Positions 38,006 to 49,040 of a stretch of DNA of 64,000 nucleotides are shown in pieces (within the stretch, counting starts at the first letter, position 1; each line of letters begins with the position of its first letter). The notes under the pieces were generated by a model. The model worked only from the letters and a program-made list of their open reading frames with translations. It was not told the DNA's origin and made no database searches. Location: assembly GCF_021582895.2 (NCBI RefSeq), contig NZ_CP091139.2, positions 2,728,001 to 2,792,000 on the forward strand, written 5' to 3'. A program made the translations under genes and the position numbers. Source of the stretch: Microbacterium elymi. Lineage in GTDB: Bacteria > Actinomycetota > Actinomycetes > Actinomycetales > Microbacteriaceae.

Positions 38006-38694
38006 ACGTCCTCCCTCACTCGGAACGGCGGCAGGATGCCGTTCAGGCTCAGCCCCACCGTCTCGGTGGGAGGCCCCTCGCTGATCAGCTCCAGGTAGCG
38101 CTCACGCGTGGCCTCGTCCACCGGCGGCAGCGACAGGGTCACCGCCCGCACGACATCGGCCCACGGGCTGTCCATGGCCTCGAGGGCCGCACGCAGCACC
38201 TCGATGCCCTCCCGGTGGCTGGACAGCAGCGCGTCGGCGATCTCGGAGTTGCTCATCGCGGAGAATTCCAGCACGGCCGGCAGGTAGTCCGGCAGCTCGT
38301 GGGCGTCGAACTCCCACCCGGCCGCGCGATAGGCCTCCAGGATCGTCACCAGGGCGGTGCCGCGCTTGCGCGTGTCGCCGGTGGCGAAGTAGGTCAGATA
38401 CAGGCTGCACTTGCGCTTCAGATCGAAGGTGCGCACGTACTGCTGCTCCCACGAGTGCGCGGCTTCGGCGGCGTCCATGAACCGTTCCAGCGGATGCCGC
38501 AGCTTGTCCGGCAGCGGAGCCGCCAGTCCCCGCACCGCCGGAAGCTTCGCGAACCAGGCGGCATCCGGATAATCCAGCAGCACCGAGGCGGCCATGTGCG
38601 CGCGTGCTCGCTCCGGGCGGCTCAGCGTGAGCGCGTTCAGGGACGCCGGCAGTCGGCGGCGCGGGGTGACGCGGGTGCGCAGGCCGACCATCAC
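38002..38694 (-). CDS. narJ: Nitrate reductase assembly chaperone
   Basis: 230 residues. MAASVLLDYPDAAWFAKLP, YVRTFDLKRKCSLYLTYFATGDTRKRG and LPDYLPAVLEFSA are NarJ/TorD-family signatures. It guides molybdenum cofactor insertion into NarG before membrane attachment. Frame intact. Overlaps both narH and narI by 4 bp. Confidence 0.95.
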   Translation of the reverse strand: MMVGLRTRVTPRRRLPASLNALTLSRPERARAHMAASVLLDYPDAAWFAKLPAVRGLAAPLPDKLRHPLERFMDAAEAAHSWEQQYVRTFDLKRKCSLYLTYFATGDTRKRGTALVTILEAYRAAGWEFDAHELPDYLPAVLEFSAMSNSEIADALLSSHREGIEVLRAALEAMDSPWADVVRAVTLSLPPVDEATRERYLELISEGPPTETVGLSLNGILPPFRVREDV

Positions 38695-40332
38695 TTGTCC
38701 TTGTCCGGGGGCGGGAACAGGCCCTGCGGGGTCCCATTGCCGTCCCAGTTGAGGAGGTTGACGCGGCCGGGGCTGGCCGGCCGGTCGGCGGTCTGCCGGT
38801 CCTTGAGCACGTGGAAGTTCTCCACCGCCACCGGGTCGGGGTGCCCGCTGGAGGCGCCGAACGGACCGGGGCCGCCCATGCCGGGGCCGCCGTCATAGTC
38901 CAGCGAGCAGGCCAGCTCCTCCAGCTCGCGGGCCTGCTCCGCGTGCGCGGCGGGGATGACGTACCGGTCGTTGTACTTGGCGATCGCCAGCAGTCGGTAC
39001 ATCTCCTCCATCTCGGTGCCGGTCATCCCGACGGCCGCGGCGATCTCCTCGTCCCGACGGTCCTCCAGGTTGATCCCGCGCATGTACGAGCGCATCGCGG
39101 CCAGCTTGCGCAGCGAAGCATCCACCGGCGCGACATCCCCCGCGGTGAACAGCTCGGCCAGGTACGAGATCGGGATGCGCAGCTTGTCGATCGCGGCGAA
39201 CAGCGTGCGCGCATCCTCGCCGTCGTTGCCCGAGCCGGTGACCACGTCCACCACCGGGGACAGCGGCGGGATGTACCAGACCATCGGCATCGTCCGGTAC
39301 TCCGGGTGCAGCGGCAGCGCCACCTTGTACTGCTGGATGAGCTTGTGGATGGGGCTGTTCTGCGCGGCCTCGATCCAGTCCTCCGGGATGCCGTCGCGCC
39401 GGGCGGCCTCGATGACCGCCGGATCGTTCGGGTCGAGGATGACGCTGCGCTTGCGCATCCAGCAGCTCGTGCTCGTCCTGGACGCTAGCCGCCTCGGCCA
39501 CCCGGTCCACGTCGTACAGCACGAGGCCGAGATACCGCAGCCGCCCCACGCAGGTCTCCGAGCACACGGTCGGCAGGCCGACCTCGATGCGCGGGTAGCA
39601 CAGCGTGCACTTCTCGGCCTTGCCGGTCTTGTGGTTGAAATAGACCTTCTTGTACGGGCAACCGGACACGCACATCCGCCATCCGCGGCACTTGTCCTGG
39701 TCGACCAGGACGATGCCGTCCTCGGCACGCTTGTACATCGCCCCGGACGGGCAGGATGCCACGCACGACGGGTTCAGGCAGTGCTCGCAGATGCGCGGCA
39801 GGTAGAACATGAACGCCTGCTCGAACTCGGCGTGCACCTTCTCGCTCATCTTCTTCAGGATCGGGTCGTCCTGCATGGTCTCGGCCGACCCGCCCAGGTC
39901 GTCGTCCCAGTTGGCCGACCACGAGATCTTCATGTCCTTGCCGGTGAGCAGGCTCTTCGGGCGGGCGACCGGCGTCTGCTCGCCCTTGGGCGAGTTCAGC
40001 AGCATGTCGTAGTCGTACGTCCACGGCTCGTAGTAGTCCTCGATCTCGGGCAGATTCGGGTTCGAGAAGATGTGCGCGAGCTTGGCGAGCCGCCCGCCGC
40101 TGCGCAGCTTGAGCCGGCCCCGCTTGGTGCGCACCCAGCCGCCGCCCCACCGCTCCTGATCCTCGTACGAGCGCGGGTAGCCGACGCCGGGCCGGGTCTC
40201 GACGTTGTTGAACCACACGTACTCCACGCCGGTCCGGTTCGTCCACGCCTGCTTGCACGTGACCGAGCAGGTGTGGCATCCGATGCACTTGTCGAGGTTC
40301 ATCACCATCGACATCTGCGCCATGACCTTCAT
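38691..40332 (-). CDS. narH: Respiratory nitrate reductase beta subunit (one frameshift)
   Basis: About 546 residues, the iron-sulfur electron wire. Cysteine clusters CIGCHTCSVTCKQAW, CEHCLNPSCVASCPSG, CRGWRMCVSGCPYKK and CTLCYPRIEVGLPTVCSETC supply four centres. An insertion at 39451 (GCAGC to GCAAGC) splits off the last 230 residues; corrected it reads ELLDAQRSVILDPNDPAV. Overlaps narG and narJ. Confidence 0.95.
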
Positions 40333-43300
40333 CGGTACTGCACCTCCTGGCTCCGGCGACGGATGGTCGTGACCTCATCGCGCTGATTCCCGGTCGGGCC
40401 GAGATAGTTGAACGCCCAGGCCAGCTTGCGCGTACCCGCCGATCAGGTGGCTGGGCTTGAGCAGGATGCGGGTGAGGGAGTTGTGGATGCCGCCGCGCAG
40501 GCCGCTGGTCTCCGAGATCGGCACATCCACCGTGCGGTCCTTCGCGTGGTACATGTACACCGTGCCCTCCGGCATCCGGTGCGACACGATGGCCCGCGCC
40601 ACCACGACGCCGTTGCGGTTGTACGCCTCGATCCACTCGTTGTCGCGCACGCCGATCTTGCCGGCGTCCGCGATGCTCATCCAGATCGTCGGGCCGCCGC
40701 GACTCAGCGACAGCATGAACAGGTTGTCCTGGTACTCGGAGTGGATCGACCACTTCGAGTGCGGCGTCAGGTACCGCACCGACACCTCGGTCTGGCCGTC
40801 GGCGCCCGGCCCGGCGATGCGGTTGCGCGCACCGGGGATCGCGTCGCCGAACAGTCGGTGCATGTCCAGCGGCGGACGGTAGATCGGCAGGTTCTCGCCG
40901 AGCTCCTCCATCCAGTCGTGGTCGAGGAAGAAGTGCTGCCGGCCGGTGAGCGTGTGCCAGGGCTTGAGCTGCTCGACGTTCACCGCGAACGCGGTGTAGC
41001 GGCGTCCGCCGTGCTCGGATCCGGACCACTCCGGCGAGGTGATGACGCTGCGCGGCTGCACCTGCACGTCGCTGAACGTGATGTGCGTGCCCTCGTGCTC
41101 CTCGGCCAGGAACGCCATCTTCTGACCGGTCTGCTCCTCGAGTCGCCGGAAGCCCTGCACCGCGAGCCGTCCGTTCGTCGTGCCGGACAGGGCCAGCACC
41201 ATCTCGCACGCGCGCTTGTCGGTGTCCAGCCGCACTCGTCCGGCCATCGGTCCGGCGGCGACCGTGCCGTTCAGGCCCTTGAGCATCTCGACGTCGCGCT
41301 CGGGCCGGTAGGTGATGCCCTTCGTGGTCATGCCGAGCTTCTCGGTGAGCGGACCCAGCGTGTTCCACTGCGCCGCCAGCGCAGGATAGTCCCGCTCGAC
41401 CACGATCAGCTTGGCCATCGTCACGCCCGGCACGAGCGGCAGGTCGCGCACCCGGCCGTGCGGTGTGGCCATCACGTCGGGGGTGTCGTGCTCGAGCGGG
41501 CGGCAACGATGTCGCGGCGCACGCCGAGGTGGGTGCGGGCCATCTCGCTGAAGCGCTCGGCGATCGCCTTGAACGTCTCGAAGTCCGTGCGGGTCTGCCA
41601 CGGCGGATCGATCGCCGGCGAGAACGAATGCACGAACGGGTGCATGTCGGTCGAGGACAGGTCGTACTTCTCGTACCAGGTCGCGGTGGGCAGCACGACG
41701 TCGCTGAACAGCGTGGTGCTGGTCATGCGGAAATCGCTCGTCATCAGCAGGTCGAGCTTGCCCAGCGGCGCGTCCTCGCGCCAGCGCACGTCGCGCGGAC
41801 GCGCGCCGGCCGGCGTCTCGCCCACCCGCACCGCAGAGTCGGTGCCCAGCAGGTGCTTGAGGAAGTACTCGTTGCCCTTGCCCGACGAGCCCAGCACGTT
41901 GGCGCGCCACATCGAGATCACCCGCGGGAAGTTCTCCGGAGCATCCGGGTCCTCGCAGGCGTAGTGCAGCGATCCGTCGTTGAGCGAGTCGACGATGTAC
42001 TGTGCCGGCTCTTTGCCGGCGGCCTCTGCCTCGTCGACGAGATCGAGGGGGTTGCGCGAGAACGTCGGGTAGCTGGGCATCCACCCGCGCTTGACCGATT
42101 CGACCAGGCAGTCGGCCGTGGTCCGGCCCGCGAACGTGCCGCGCGCCAGCGGCGAGGCCAGCTGGTCGGCCGGCAGCCCGTCGTAGCGCCACTGGTCGGT
42201 GGCCAGATACCAGAAGGCGGTGCCGATGGCCTGGCGCGGCGGGCGGGTCCAGTCGAGCGCCCCGGCGTACTGGTTGTACCCGGTCAGAGGCCGCACCTTC
42301 TCCTGGCCGACGTAGTGCGCCCAGCCGCCGCCGTTCACGCCCTGGCAGCCGCACATCATGGTCAGTGCCAGGAACGTGCGATAGATGGTGTCGGAGTGGA
42401 ACCAGTGGTTCGTGCCCGCGCCCATCAGGATCATCGAGCGTCCGCCGCTGCGCAGCGCGTTGTCGGCGAACTCCCGGCCGATCCGCGAGGCCTGCGCGGC
42501 CGGGACCGAGGTGATCTCCTCCTGCCAGGCCGGGGTGCCCGGGCTCGACGCGTCGTCGTAGCCGGTCGGCCACTGCCCCGGCAGGCCGTCGCGGCCGACG
42601 CCGTACCGGGCCAGCATCAGGTCGAACACGGTCGTGACGGTGCGTCCGGCGACGGTGCGCACCGGGACGCCGCGGCTGACGATGCCGACGCCGCCGGCGT
42701 GCTCGTGCCCGGGCTCGGGGGCGACGTCGAAGCGGGGGAGGGCGACTTCGGCGGATGCCCCGTCCCAATCGGTCGCGTCCGCGATCGACAGCGGGGGCAC
42801 GACGTCGCCGAGATCCAGGTTCCACCGGCCCTGGTCCTCGGGGGTGAACCTGTGGCCGAGCGACCCGCCCGGCACCACCGCGGTGCCGTCGGCGTCCAGC
42901 AGCACCGGCTTGAACTCGCCGCGCGGGGTGGCCGCGGCATCCGCGTCGAGATCGCTCGCGGTCAGGAACTTTCCCGGCACCAGCCGGTCGCCGTGCTGCT
43001 CGAGCGTGACCAGGTACGGCGCGTCGGTGTATCGGCGCATGTAGTCCTGGAACGGGGCGGTGCGCTCGCGCATGAAGAACTCGGTGAGGATGACGTGCCC
43101 CATCGCGATCGCCAGCGCGGCATCCGTCCCCGGGTGCGGCGCCACCCATTCGTCGGCGAACTTGGTGTTGTCGGTGTAGTCCGGCGAGACCACGATCACC
43201 TTCTGGCCGCGGTAGCGGGCCTCGGTCATGAAGTGCGCGTCCGGGGTGCGGGTGACCGGCACGTTCGAGCCCCACATCATCAGGTAGCCGGCGTTCCACC

Positions 43301-44075
43301 AGTCGGCCGATTCGGGCACGTCGGTCTGATCGCCGAACACCTGGGGGCTGGCCACCGGCAGATCGGCGTACCAGTCGTAGAACGACAGCATCGTGCCGCC
43401 GAGCAGGTTCATGAAACGCGAGCCCGAGCCGTGCGAGATCATCGACATCGCCGGGATGGGCGAGAAGCCCGCGACCCGGTCCGGCCCGAACGCCTTCACC
43501 GTGTGCACGTGCGCGGCCGCCACGATCTCGACCGCCTCGTCCCACGTGGTGCGCACCAGCCCGCCCTTGCCGCGGGCGCTCTTGTAGGCGCGGGATGCCT
43601 CGGGGTCCTCCACGATCGACCGCCAGGCGTCGACCGGGTCGGGGTGGGTCTGCTTGGCCGCGCGGTAGAGCTCCAGCAGCGTGTCGCGGATGTAGGGGTA
43701 GCGCACCCGGGTGGGGGAGTAGGTGTACCAGCTGAACGCGGCGCCGCGGGGGCAGCCGCGCGGCTCGTACTCGGGCGAGTCCGGCCCGACCGACGGGTAG
43801 TCGGTCTGCTGGGTCTCCCAGGTGATGATGCCGTCCTTGACGTACACCTTCCACGAGCACGACCCGGTGCAGTTGACCCCGTGCGTGGACCGGACCACCT
43901 TGTCGTGCGACCAGCGGTCGCGGTAGAAGACATCCCCCTCGCGGCCGCCCTCGAGGAACAGTGCGCGCTGATCGCCCGAGATCTCGCCGGGCCGGATGTA
44001 TCGGCTCAGCGACAGCAGGGTGTCGGCGAGCGGGCCGTCCGTGGCCGGCTGCGTGGTGCGGATCTTGGGAGTCAT
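40329..44075 (-). CDS. narG: Respiratory nitrate reductase alpha subunit (two frameshifts)
   Basis: About 1248 residues, the bis-MGD catalytic subunit. YRDRWSHDKVVRSTHGVNCTGSC holds the N-terminal Fe-S and Mo-ligand region in blocks; EYEPRGCPRGAAFSWYTYSPTR follows; the C-terminal half includes SKWSIHSEYQDNLFMLSLSRGG in blocks. Breaks: one missing base near 41500 (KDIVAA-PLEHDTPDV join) and an insertion at 40426 (GCAGC to GCAAGC) that hides the last 35 residues. First gene of narGHJI, facing narK. Confidence 0.95.
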
Positions 44076-44298
44076 GCCTGGTCCTCCAGCCTCGCGATTA
44101 CCCCCAGTATGGGCGGGGCGCCGCGGGACCGCCAGGGGGGCGAGCCGTGTTTAATGGCGGGCGATCCCGTGGAAAATCGTCGGGCGGGCGCACCCGGCGC
44201 GACATACGTCGAAGAATCGCGCCTCGAATAAAAACGGTGCGGGCTGGTGACGCGGGCGCGGTTCCTGGCTAGCCTGTCGCGAAACGAGAGGAGCCGTC
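44076..44298. promoter_or_regulatory. narG/narK divergent control region
   Basis: 223 bp. A -10-like TAGCCT near 44270 could serve narK. An A+T richer patch (44195-44240) is the only compositional break. I find no convincing FNR or NarL site, so the oxygen or nitrate control of this operon is not visible here. Confidence 0.5.
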
Positions 44299-45531
44299 AT
44301 GGCGCCCATGTCTTCGACGGTCACGGACACGCGGACCACGGCCGAGCTGCGCGGCGGCCTCGGCCAGGTGCTCCTGGCGACCCTCGCGTCGACGGCCGGC
44401 TTCTGGGCGTGGATGGCGATCGCGCCGCTGCAGGGCCTCTACGCGACCTCGATGGGGCTGGGGCAGGGGCAGATCTCGCTCATGCTGGCCACCCCGGTGC
44501 TGGTCGGCGCGCTCGGCCGCATCGTGGTGGGCGCCCTGACCGACCGCTGGGGCGGTCGGAGGATGTTCACCTTCGTGCTGCTGGCGGGCGTGCCGGCCGT
44601 GCTGCTGGTGGCGCTCGCCGGCTCAATCAAGAGCTTCCCGCTGCTGGTGTTCGCCGGGTTCCTGCTGGGCGTGTCCGGCACCATCTTCGCCGTGGGCGTG
44701 CCCTTCTCCAGCGCCTGGTACGCGCCCGCACGACGGGGGTTCGCGAACGGCGTGTTCGGGATGGGGATGATCGGCACCGGCGTGTCGGCCTTCTTCACCC
44801 CGCGGCTGGCGCAGCAGATCGGATATCTGCCCACCCACCTGCTCATCGCCGGGATCATGGTCGTGATGGCGGCGCTGTGCTGGTTCTTCCTGCGCGACTC
44901 GCCGGCCTGGACGCCGAGCAGCCAGGCGCTGGTCCCCAAGGTGGTCGGGGCGCTGAAGCTGCGGATCACGTGGCAGATGTCGTTCCTGTACGCGATCGTG
45001 TTCGGCGGGTTCGTGGCGTTCTCCACCTACCTGCCGAAGTACCTCACCACGATCTATCCGGACGAGGTCGACGCCGTCGGGGCCGGCACCCGCACCGCGA
45101 TGTTCGCGGTCGCGGCGGTCGTGGCGCGCCCGATCGGCGGCGTGCTGGCCGACCGGTTCGGGCCGAAGGTGGTCTCGCTGCTCTCGCTGGCGGGGATCGT
45201 GGCGGCCGCCTACGTCGTCGGTCAGGAGCCGCCCGAGGGCATCGTCACCGGCGTCACCTTCCTGCTCATGGCCGCCGCGATGGGCCTGGGCATGGGCGGG
45301 TTGTTCGCCTGGGTCGGCCCCTCCACTCCGCCGGACCGGGTCGGGGCGGTCACCGGCGTGGTCGCGGCCGCCGGCGGACTGGGCGGCTACTTCCCGCCCC
45401 TGGTGATGGGCGCCACCTACCAGGCCGAGACGAACTCGTACTGGCTCGGACTGTGGCTGCTCGTGCTCGTGGGTGCGCTGGCGCTGGTGGTGGCCGGGAT
45501 GATGCGCGACGCCCGGCCGAAGAAGGCCTGA
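44299..45531 (+). CDS. narK: Nitrate/nitrite transporter NarK-type MFS protein
   Basis: 410 residues, 12 helices. The NarK signature [20 protein letters not shown] (motif A) and the two Gly-rich nitrate motifs, [24 protein letters not shown] in blocks and [25 protein letters not shown] in blocks, are clear. It imports nitrate or exchanges it for nitrite to feed NarG. Start 44299 follows GAGAGGAGCC. Divergent from narGHJI. Confidence 0.95.
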   Translation: MAPMSSTVTDTRTTAELRGGLGQVLLATLASTAGFWAWMAIAPLQGLYATSMGLGQGQISLMLATPVLVGALGRIVVGALTDRWGGRRMFTFVLLAGVPAVLLVALAGSIKSFPLLVFAGFLLGVSGTIFAVGVPFSSAWYAPARRGFANGVFGMGMIGTGVSAFFTPRLAQQIGYLPTHLLIAGIMVVMAALCWFFLRDSPAWTPSSQALVPKVVGALKLRITWQMSFLYAIVFGGFVAFSTYLPKYLTTIYPDEVDAVGAGTRTAMFAVAAVVARPIGGVLADRFGPKVVSLLSLAGIVAAAYVVGQEPPEGIVTGVTFLLMAAAMGLGMGGLFAWVGPSTPPDRVGAVTGVVAAAGGLGGYFPPLVMGATYQAETNSYWLGLWLLVLVGALALVVAGMMRDARPKKA

Positions 45532-45574
45532 GCCACGGCCCGGAGTCTCCCGCGCAAGCGGTTACGGTGGGCAT

Positions 45575-46636
45575 ATGGCCGCCGAGATGCTCACCGGGAC
45601 CCGCGATGCGCGCGGGCGCGCGCTGCACGATCTGCGCATCTCGGTGACCGATCGCTGCAACTTCCGCTGCGTGTACTGCATGCCCAAGGAGATCTTCGGC
45701 CGCGATTACGCGTTCCTGCCGAAGGAGCAGCTGCTCAGCTTCGAGGAGATCGAACGGGTCGCGCGGGCCGCGGTCGCCCTGGGGGTGCGCAAGCTGCGGC
45801 TCACTGGCGGCGAGCCGCCGCTGCGCCGCGACATCGAGGTGCTGATCGGGATGCTGGCCGGCATCGAGACCGACGACGGATCGCCGCTGGACATCGCCCT
45901 GACCACGAACGGATCGGCCCTGGCGCACAAGGCGCCCGCACTGCGCGCGGCAGGCCTGGACCGGGTCACCGTGTCGCTGGACTCGCTGGACGATGCCACC
46001 TTCCGGGCGATGAACGACATCGACTTCCCGGTCGCACGCGTGCTCGACGGCATCCGCGCCGCGCGCGAGGAGGGCCTTCCGGTCAAGGTCAACACCGTGG
46101 TCAAGCGCGGGATGAACGACGGCGACATCCTCTCCATCGCCGAGCGGTTCCGCGGCACCGGGGTGACGGTGCGGTTCATCGAGTTCATGGATGTCGGGAC
46201 CACCAACGGCTGGAACCTGGCCGAGGTCGTGCCCTCGGACGAGGTGGTCGCGCGCATCGACGCCGTCCATCCGCTCGAGCCGGTGCCGCCGGCCTATCCG
46301 GGCGAGACGGCCGGCCGCTGGCGCTACCGCGACGGGGCCGGCGAGGTGGGCGCCATCTCCAGCGTCACCGCGCCGTTCTGCGGCGCGTGCACGCGGGCGC
46401 GGATCTCTGCGGACGGCAAGCTGTTCACCTGCCTGTTCGCCGCGCGCGGGCACGATCTGCGCGCGCTGCGCGGGGTCGCCTCCGGCAGTGGGGCGTCGGA
46501 CGACGAGCTGCGTGCCGCGCTCGCCGGGATCTGGGCGGTCCGCGACGACCGGTACTCCGAGATCCGCTCGTCGGCCACCGCCGCCGAGTCGACCGAATCC
46601 GCCCCACGGGTGGAGATGTCCTACATCGGCGGCTGA
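45575..46636 (+). CDS. moaA: GTP 3',8-cyclase
   Basis: 353 residues, radical-SAM enzyme for the first step of Mo-cofactor synthesis. The SAM cluster is [10 protein letters not shown]; the C-terminal cluster [10 protein letters not shown](13)-C is present, with the final Gly-Gly (MSYIGG). [11 protein letters not shown] shows Pro where Leu is usual after GGEP. Follows narK by 43 bp on the same strand; complements moaC at 31006. Confidence 0.95.
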   Translation: MAAEMLTGTRDARGRALHDLRISVTDRCNFRCVYCMPKEIFGRDYAFLPKEQLLSFEEIERVARAAVALGVRKLRLTGGEPPLRRDIEVLIGMLAGIETDDGSPLDIALTTNGSALAHKAPALRAAGLDRVTVSLDSLDDATFRAMNDIDFPVARVLDGIRAAREEGLPVKVNTVVKRGMNDGDILSIAERFRGTGVTVRFIEFMDVGTTNGWNLAEVVPSDEVVARIDAVHPLEPVPPAYPGETAGRWRYRDGAGEVGAISSVTAPFCGACTRARISADGKLFTCLFAARGHDLRALRGVASGSGASDDELRAALAGIWAVRDDRYSEIRSSATAAESTESAPRVEMSYIGG

Positions 46637-46658
46637 GCGCACCGGATAGGCGCCCGGG

Positions 46659-47416
46659 GTGAGCAGCATCCGTCCGTTCCGGCCCGGAGACGAGTCCGCG
46701 CTCGGCGAGATCTGCGTGCGCACCGCGGCGGCGGGCGCCGACGCCACCGGGATGCTCAGCGATGACGACATCTGGCCGGCGATCTTCGTCTGGCCGTATG
46801 TCGCGCGCCATCCCGACACCGCGTTCGTGGTCGAGACCGACGAGGGCCGAGTGGCCGGCTACATCGTGTGCGCGCCCGACACCGACGCCTTCGAGACCTG
46901 GTTCCGCACCGACTGGTGGCCGCCGTTCGCGCGGCGGTGGGCACGGCCGGCGCCGCGCGGGGATCAGGGGCACCCGGGGAGCCGGGAGCCCGTGGATCAG
47001 GAGCACGCGGATCAGGAGCAGGCGGATCGGGAGCACGCGGATCAGGAGCAGGTGGATCAGGAGCAGGTGGATCAGGAGCAGGGGCTCCTCGCCTATGCCG
47101 CCGCCCGCGGCGGCGCGGCGAACCGCTATCAGGCGATGGGCTTCCCCGCGTACCTGCACATCGACCTGCTGCCGAACTGCAGGGGCAGGGGTGGGGGCGA
47201 CGGCTGATCGACACGCTCGCCGACCGCCTGCGCACGCGTGGCGTGCCCGGTGTCCACTTGGTGGCCGGCGCCGAGAACGCCGGTGCCGTCGCGTTCTATC
47301 CGCGGGTCGGATTCACGGCGCTGGCCGCACACCCGGCGGACGAGAACGACCGGCCCTTCGGCATGCGGCTGCCGCCGCGGCATCCGACGTCCGCAGACGG
47401 TCCTGCGGCGAGCTGA
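46659..47416 (+). CDS. GNAT acetyltransferase with a Gln/Asp repeat insert (one frameshift)
   Basis: About 252 residues. [20 protein letters not shown] starts the GNAT fold; [18 protein letters not shown] is the acetyl-CoA loop and [13 protein letters not shown] the C-terminal motif. Between them is a 30-residue insert of six DQEQV-like units (46995-47084). A missing G near 47172 after GCTGC breaks the frame just before the acetyl-CoA loop. Substrate unknown; resembles O-GlcNAcase-associated GNATs in layout. Confidence 0.82.
46995..47084 (+). repeat. Six 15-bp tandem units in the GNAT gene
   Basis: Six exact-length units (GATCAGGAGCAGGTG and variants) at 46995-47084 encode [30 protein letters not shown]. 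All are in frame and strongly hydrophilic. Confidence 0.92.
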
Positions 47417-47506
47417 CTCGGCGGGGGCACGACCGTCCAGGTCGCGCACCCGCGGCGGGCCGACTCAGCGGGGCACGACCTCGCCCAGATCGCGCACCCG
47501 GCGGCG
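47415..47506. repeat. Imperfect direct repeat of the GNAT-2 3' end
   Basis: 47415-47461 and 47462-47506 align along their length (GACTCRGCGGGG, CACGACC, RTCGCGCACCC, GGCGG). The right copy is the coding 3' end and stop of the minus-strand GNAT gene. The left copy fills the spacer to the convergent GNAT gene and overlaps that gene's stop. Confidence 0.75.
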
Positions 47507-48016
47507 CTCGTGCAGTGCGGGGATGCCGGTGTCGCCCACGATCCGGTCGTCCTCCTTCGCCGCGCCGTCCTCGCGCCAACCGTGGCGCTCGTAGAAGGAT
47601 GCCGCCCGCTCGTTGCCGTCCAGGACCCACAGCGACGCGGTGTGGAACCCGGACGCGCGCAGCGCGGCCTCGGCCGCCATCATCAGCGCGTGCCCGACCC
47701 CGGTCGACCAGTTCTCGGGCAGTGCATACAGGGCGTACAGCTCCCCACGGCCCGCAGCATCCTCGTCCCGGCACAGGCCGGTCGCCGCCCACCCCACCGG
47801 ATATCCGTCGCGCTCGGCCAGCAGGCTCGCCGAACGCGGGTCGGCGTTGTGCCGGTCCCAGTGCAGGGCGCGCAGGTGCGCCTCGCGGTCGACGTCGAGC
47901 CGGTCCAGCAGGGCGTCGGCGATCAGCCCGTGGTAGGCCACCCGCCACGACGCCACCCGGATCGTGGCGATGGCACGGGCATCGGCCTCTGTCGCCCGCC
48001 GCACCGTCAGCACCAT
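47465..48016 (-). CDS. GNAT family N-acetyltransferase
   Basis: 183 residues. VRRATEADARAIATIRVASWRVAYHGLI, the acetyl-CoA loop region LPENWSTGVGHALMMAAEAALRA and LDGNERAASFYERHGW are classic GNAT blocks. Frame intact. Convergent with the repeat-bearing GNAT; substrate unknown. Confidence 0.9.
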   Translation of the reverse strand: MVLTVRRATEADARAIATIRVASWRVAYHGLIADALLDRLDVDREAHLRALHWDRHNADPRSASLLAERDGYPVGWAATGLCRDEDAAGRGELYALYALPENWSTGVGHALMMAAEAALRASGFHTASLWVLDGNERAASFYERHGWREDGAAKEDDRIVGDTGIPALHERRRVRDLGEVVPR

Positions 48017-48102
48017 GTCGGCATCCTTCCCGCCGCCCGCATCATGGAAGACGACGGTACCCGATGCCCGCAGGGAGGGTAGCCTCGAAGACGGAGGACG
48101 AG

Positions 48103-49014
48103 ATGGGCAGGATCACCGCGCGGAAGCGGGTCGTGCGGGTCCGCGTGGACGCGGATCGCGACGAAGAGGCGACCTCGGCGCGCGCCGATGTGCTGGCGGT
48201 CGAGGAGCCGCTGGAGATCCGCATCGGCGGCGAACCGCTGACGGTCACCATGCGCACCCCCGGACACGACGTCGAGCTGGCCGCCGGCTACCTGGTCGCC
48301 GAGGGCGTGATCACCCGTGAGGGGCAGTTCGCCTCGGCCATCCACTGCGGCGGCCCGGGGGCCCCGGGACGGATCATCGAGACCGGGCGGCTGTCGCTGA
48401 CGCCGACGAGCGTCGAAGGCAACACCTACAACGTGCTGGATGTCACGCTCGCGCCGGGCACGCCGCTGCCCGAGACCCTGACCTCGCGTCGGACCTACAC
48501 CTCCAGCGCCTGCGGCGTGTGCGGCGCGGCCTCGATCGACCAGGTCGCGCGCACCTCCGCGTTCGACGTCTCCGCCGATCCGGTGCCGGTGGATGCCGTG
48601 CGGGTGGCGGGCTTCCCCGAGCAGCTGCGCGCCCACCAGGACGTTTTCGACAAGACCGGCGGGCTGCACGCCGCCGGGCTGTTCGACGCGGTCACCGGCG
48701 AGATGCTGGTGGTCCGCGAGGATGTCGGACGACACAACGCCGTGGACAAGGTCATCGGATGGGCCGCGCTGGCCGGGCGCCTGCCGCTGACCGGCACGGT
48801 GCTGCAGGTGTCGGGGCGGGCGAGCTTCGAACTCGTGCAGAAGGCCGCCATGGCCGGCATCCCCATCCTGGCCGCGGTCTCGGCGCCCTCCTCGCTCGCG
48901 GTCGAGCTGGCCGAGACATCCGGTCTCACCCTCATCGGTTTCGTGCGGGGATCGACGATGAACGTCTACGCCCGCCCGGACCGGGTGCGCGTCGGGGTCG
49001 CCGCGCCGGTCTGA
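48103..49014 (+). CDS. fdhD: FdhD, sulfurtransferase for formate dehydrogenase
   Basis: 303 residues. EPLEIRIGGEPLTVTMRTPGHDVELAAGYL, the catalytic Cys loop SSACGVCGAAS, HAAGLFDAVTGEMLVVREDVGRHNAVDKVIG and SGRASFELVQKAAMAGIPI are the family blocks. FdhD transfers sulfur to bis-MGD before insertion into formate dehydrogenase-type enzymes, which supports the identity of the oxidoreductase at 27190. ATG 48103 follows GGAGG. Confidence 0.95.
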   Translation: MGRITARKRVVRVRVDADRDEEATSARADVLAVEEPLEIRIGGEPLTVTMRTPGHDVELAAGYLVAEGVITREGQFASAIHCGGPGAPGRIIETGRLSLTPTSVEGNTYNVLDVTLAPGTPLPETLTSRRTYTSSACGVCGAASIDQVARTSAFDVSADPVPVDAVRVAGFPEQLRAHQDVFDKTGGLHAAGLFDAVTGEMLVVREDVGRHNAVDKVIGWAALAGRLPLTGTVLQVSGRASFELVQKAAMAGIPILAAVSAPSSLAVELAETSGLTLIGFVRGSTMNVYARPDRVRVGVAAPV

Positions 49015-49040
49015 CGCGCCGGGCGCCTTCGGCACCGCGA

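Noticed and set aside
40329..44075. narG as a pseudogene
   Set aside because: Both breaks are single-base, one in GCAGC, and narHJI plus the cofactor genes are otherwise complete.
41463..44231. Very long plus-strand open frames over narG
   Set aside because: Antisense shadow of a GC-rich gene; composition is Arg/His/Ala/Gly noise without any family motif.
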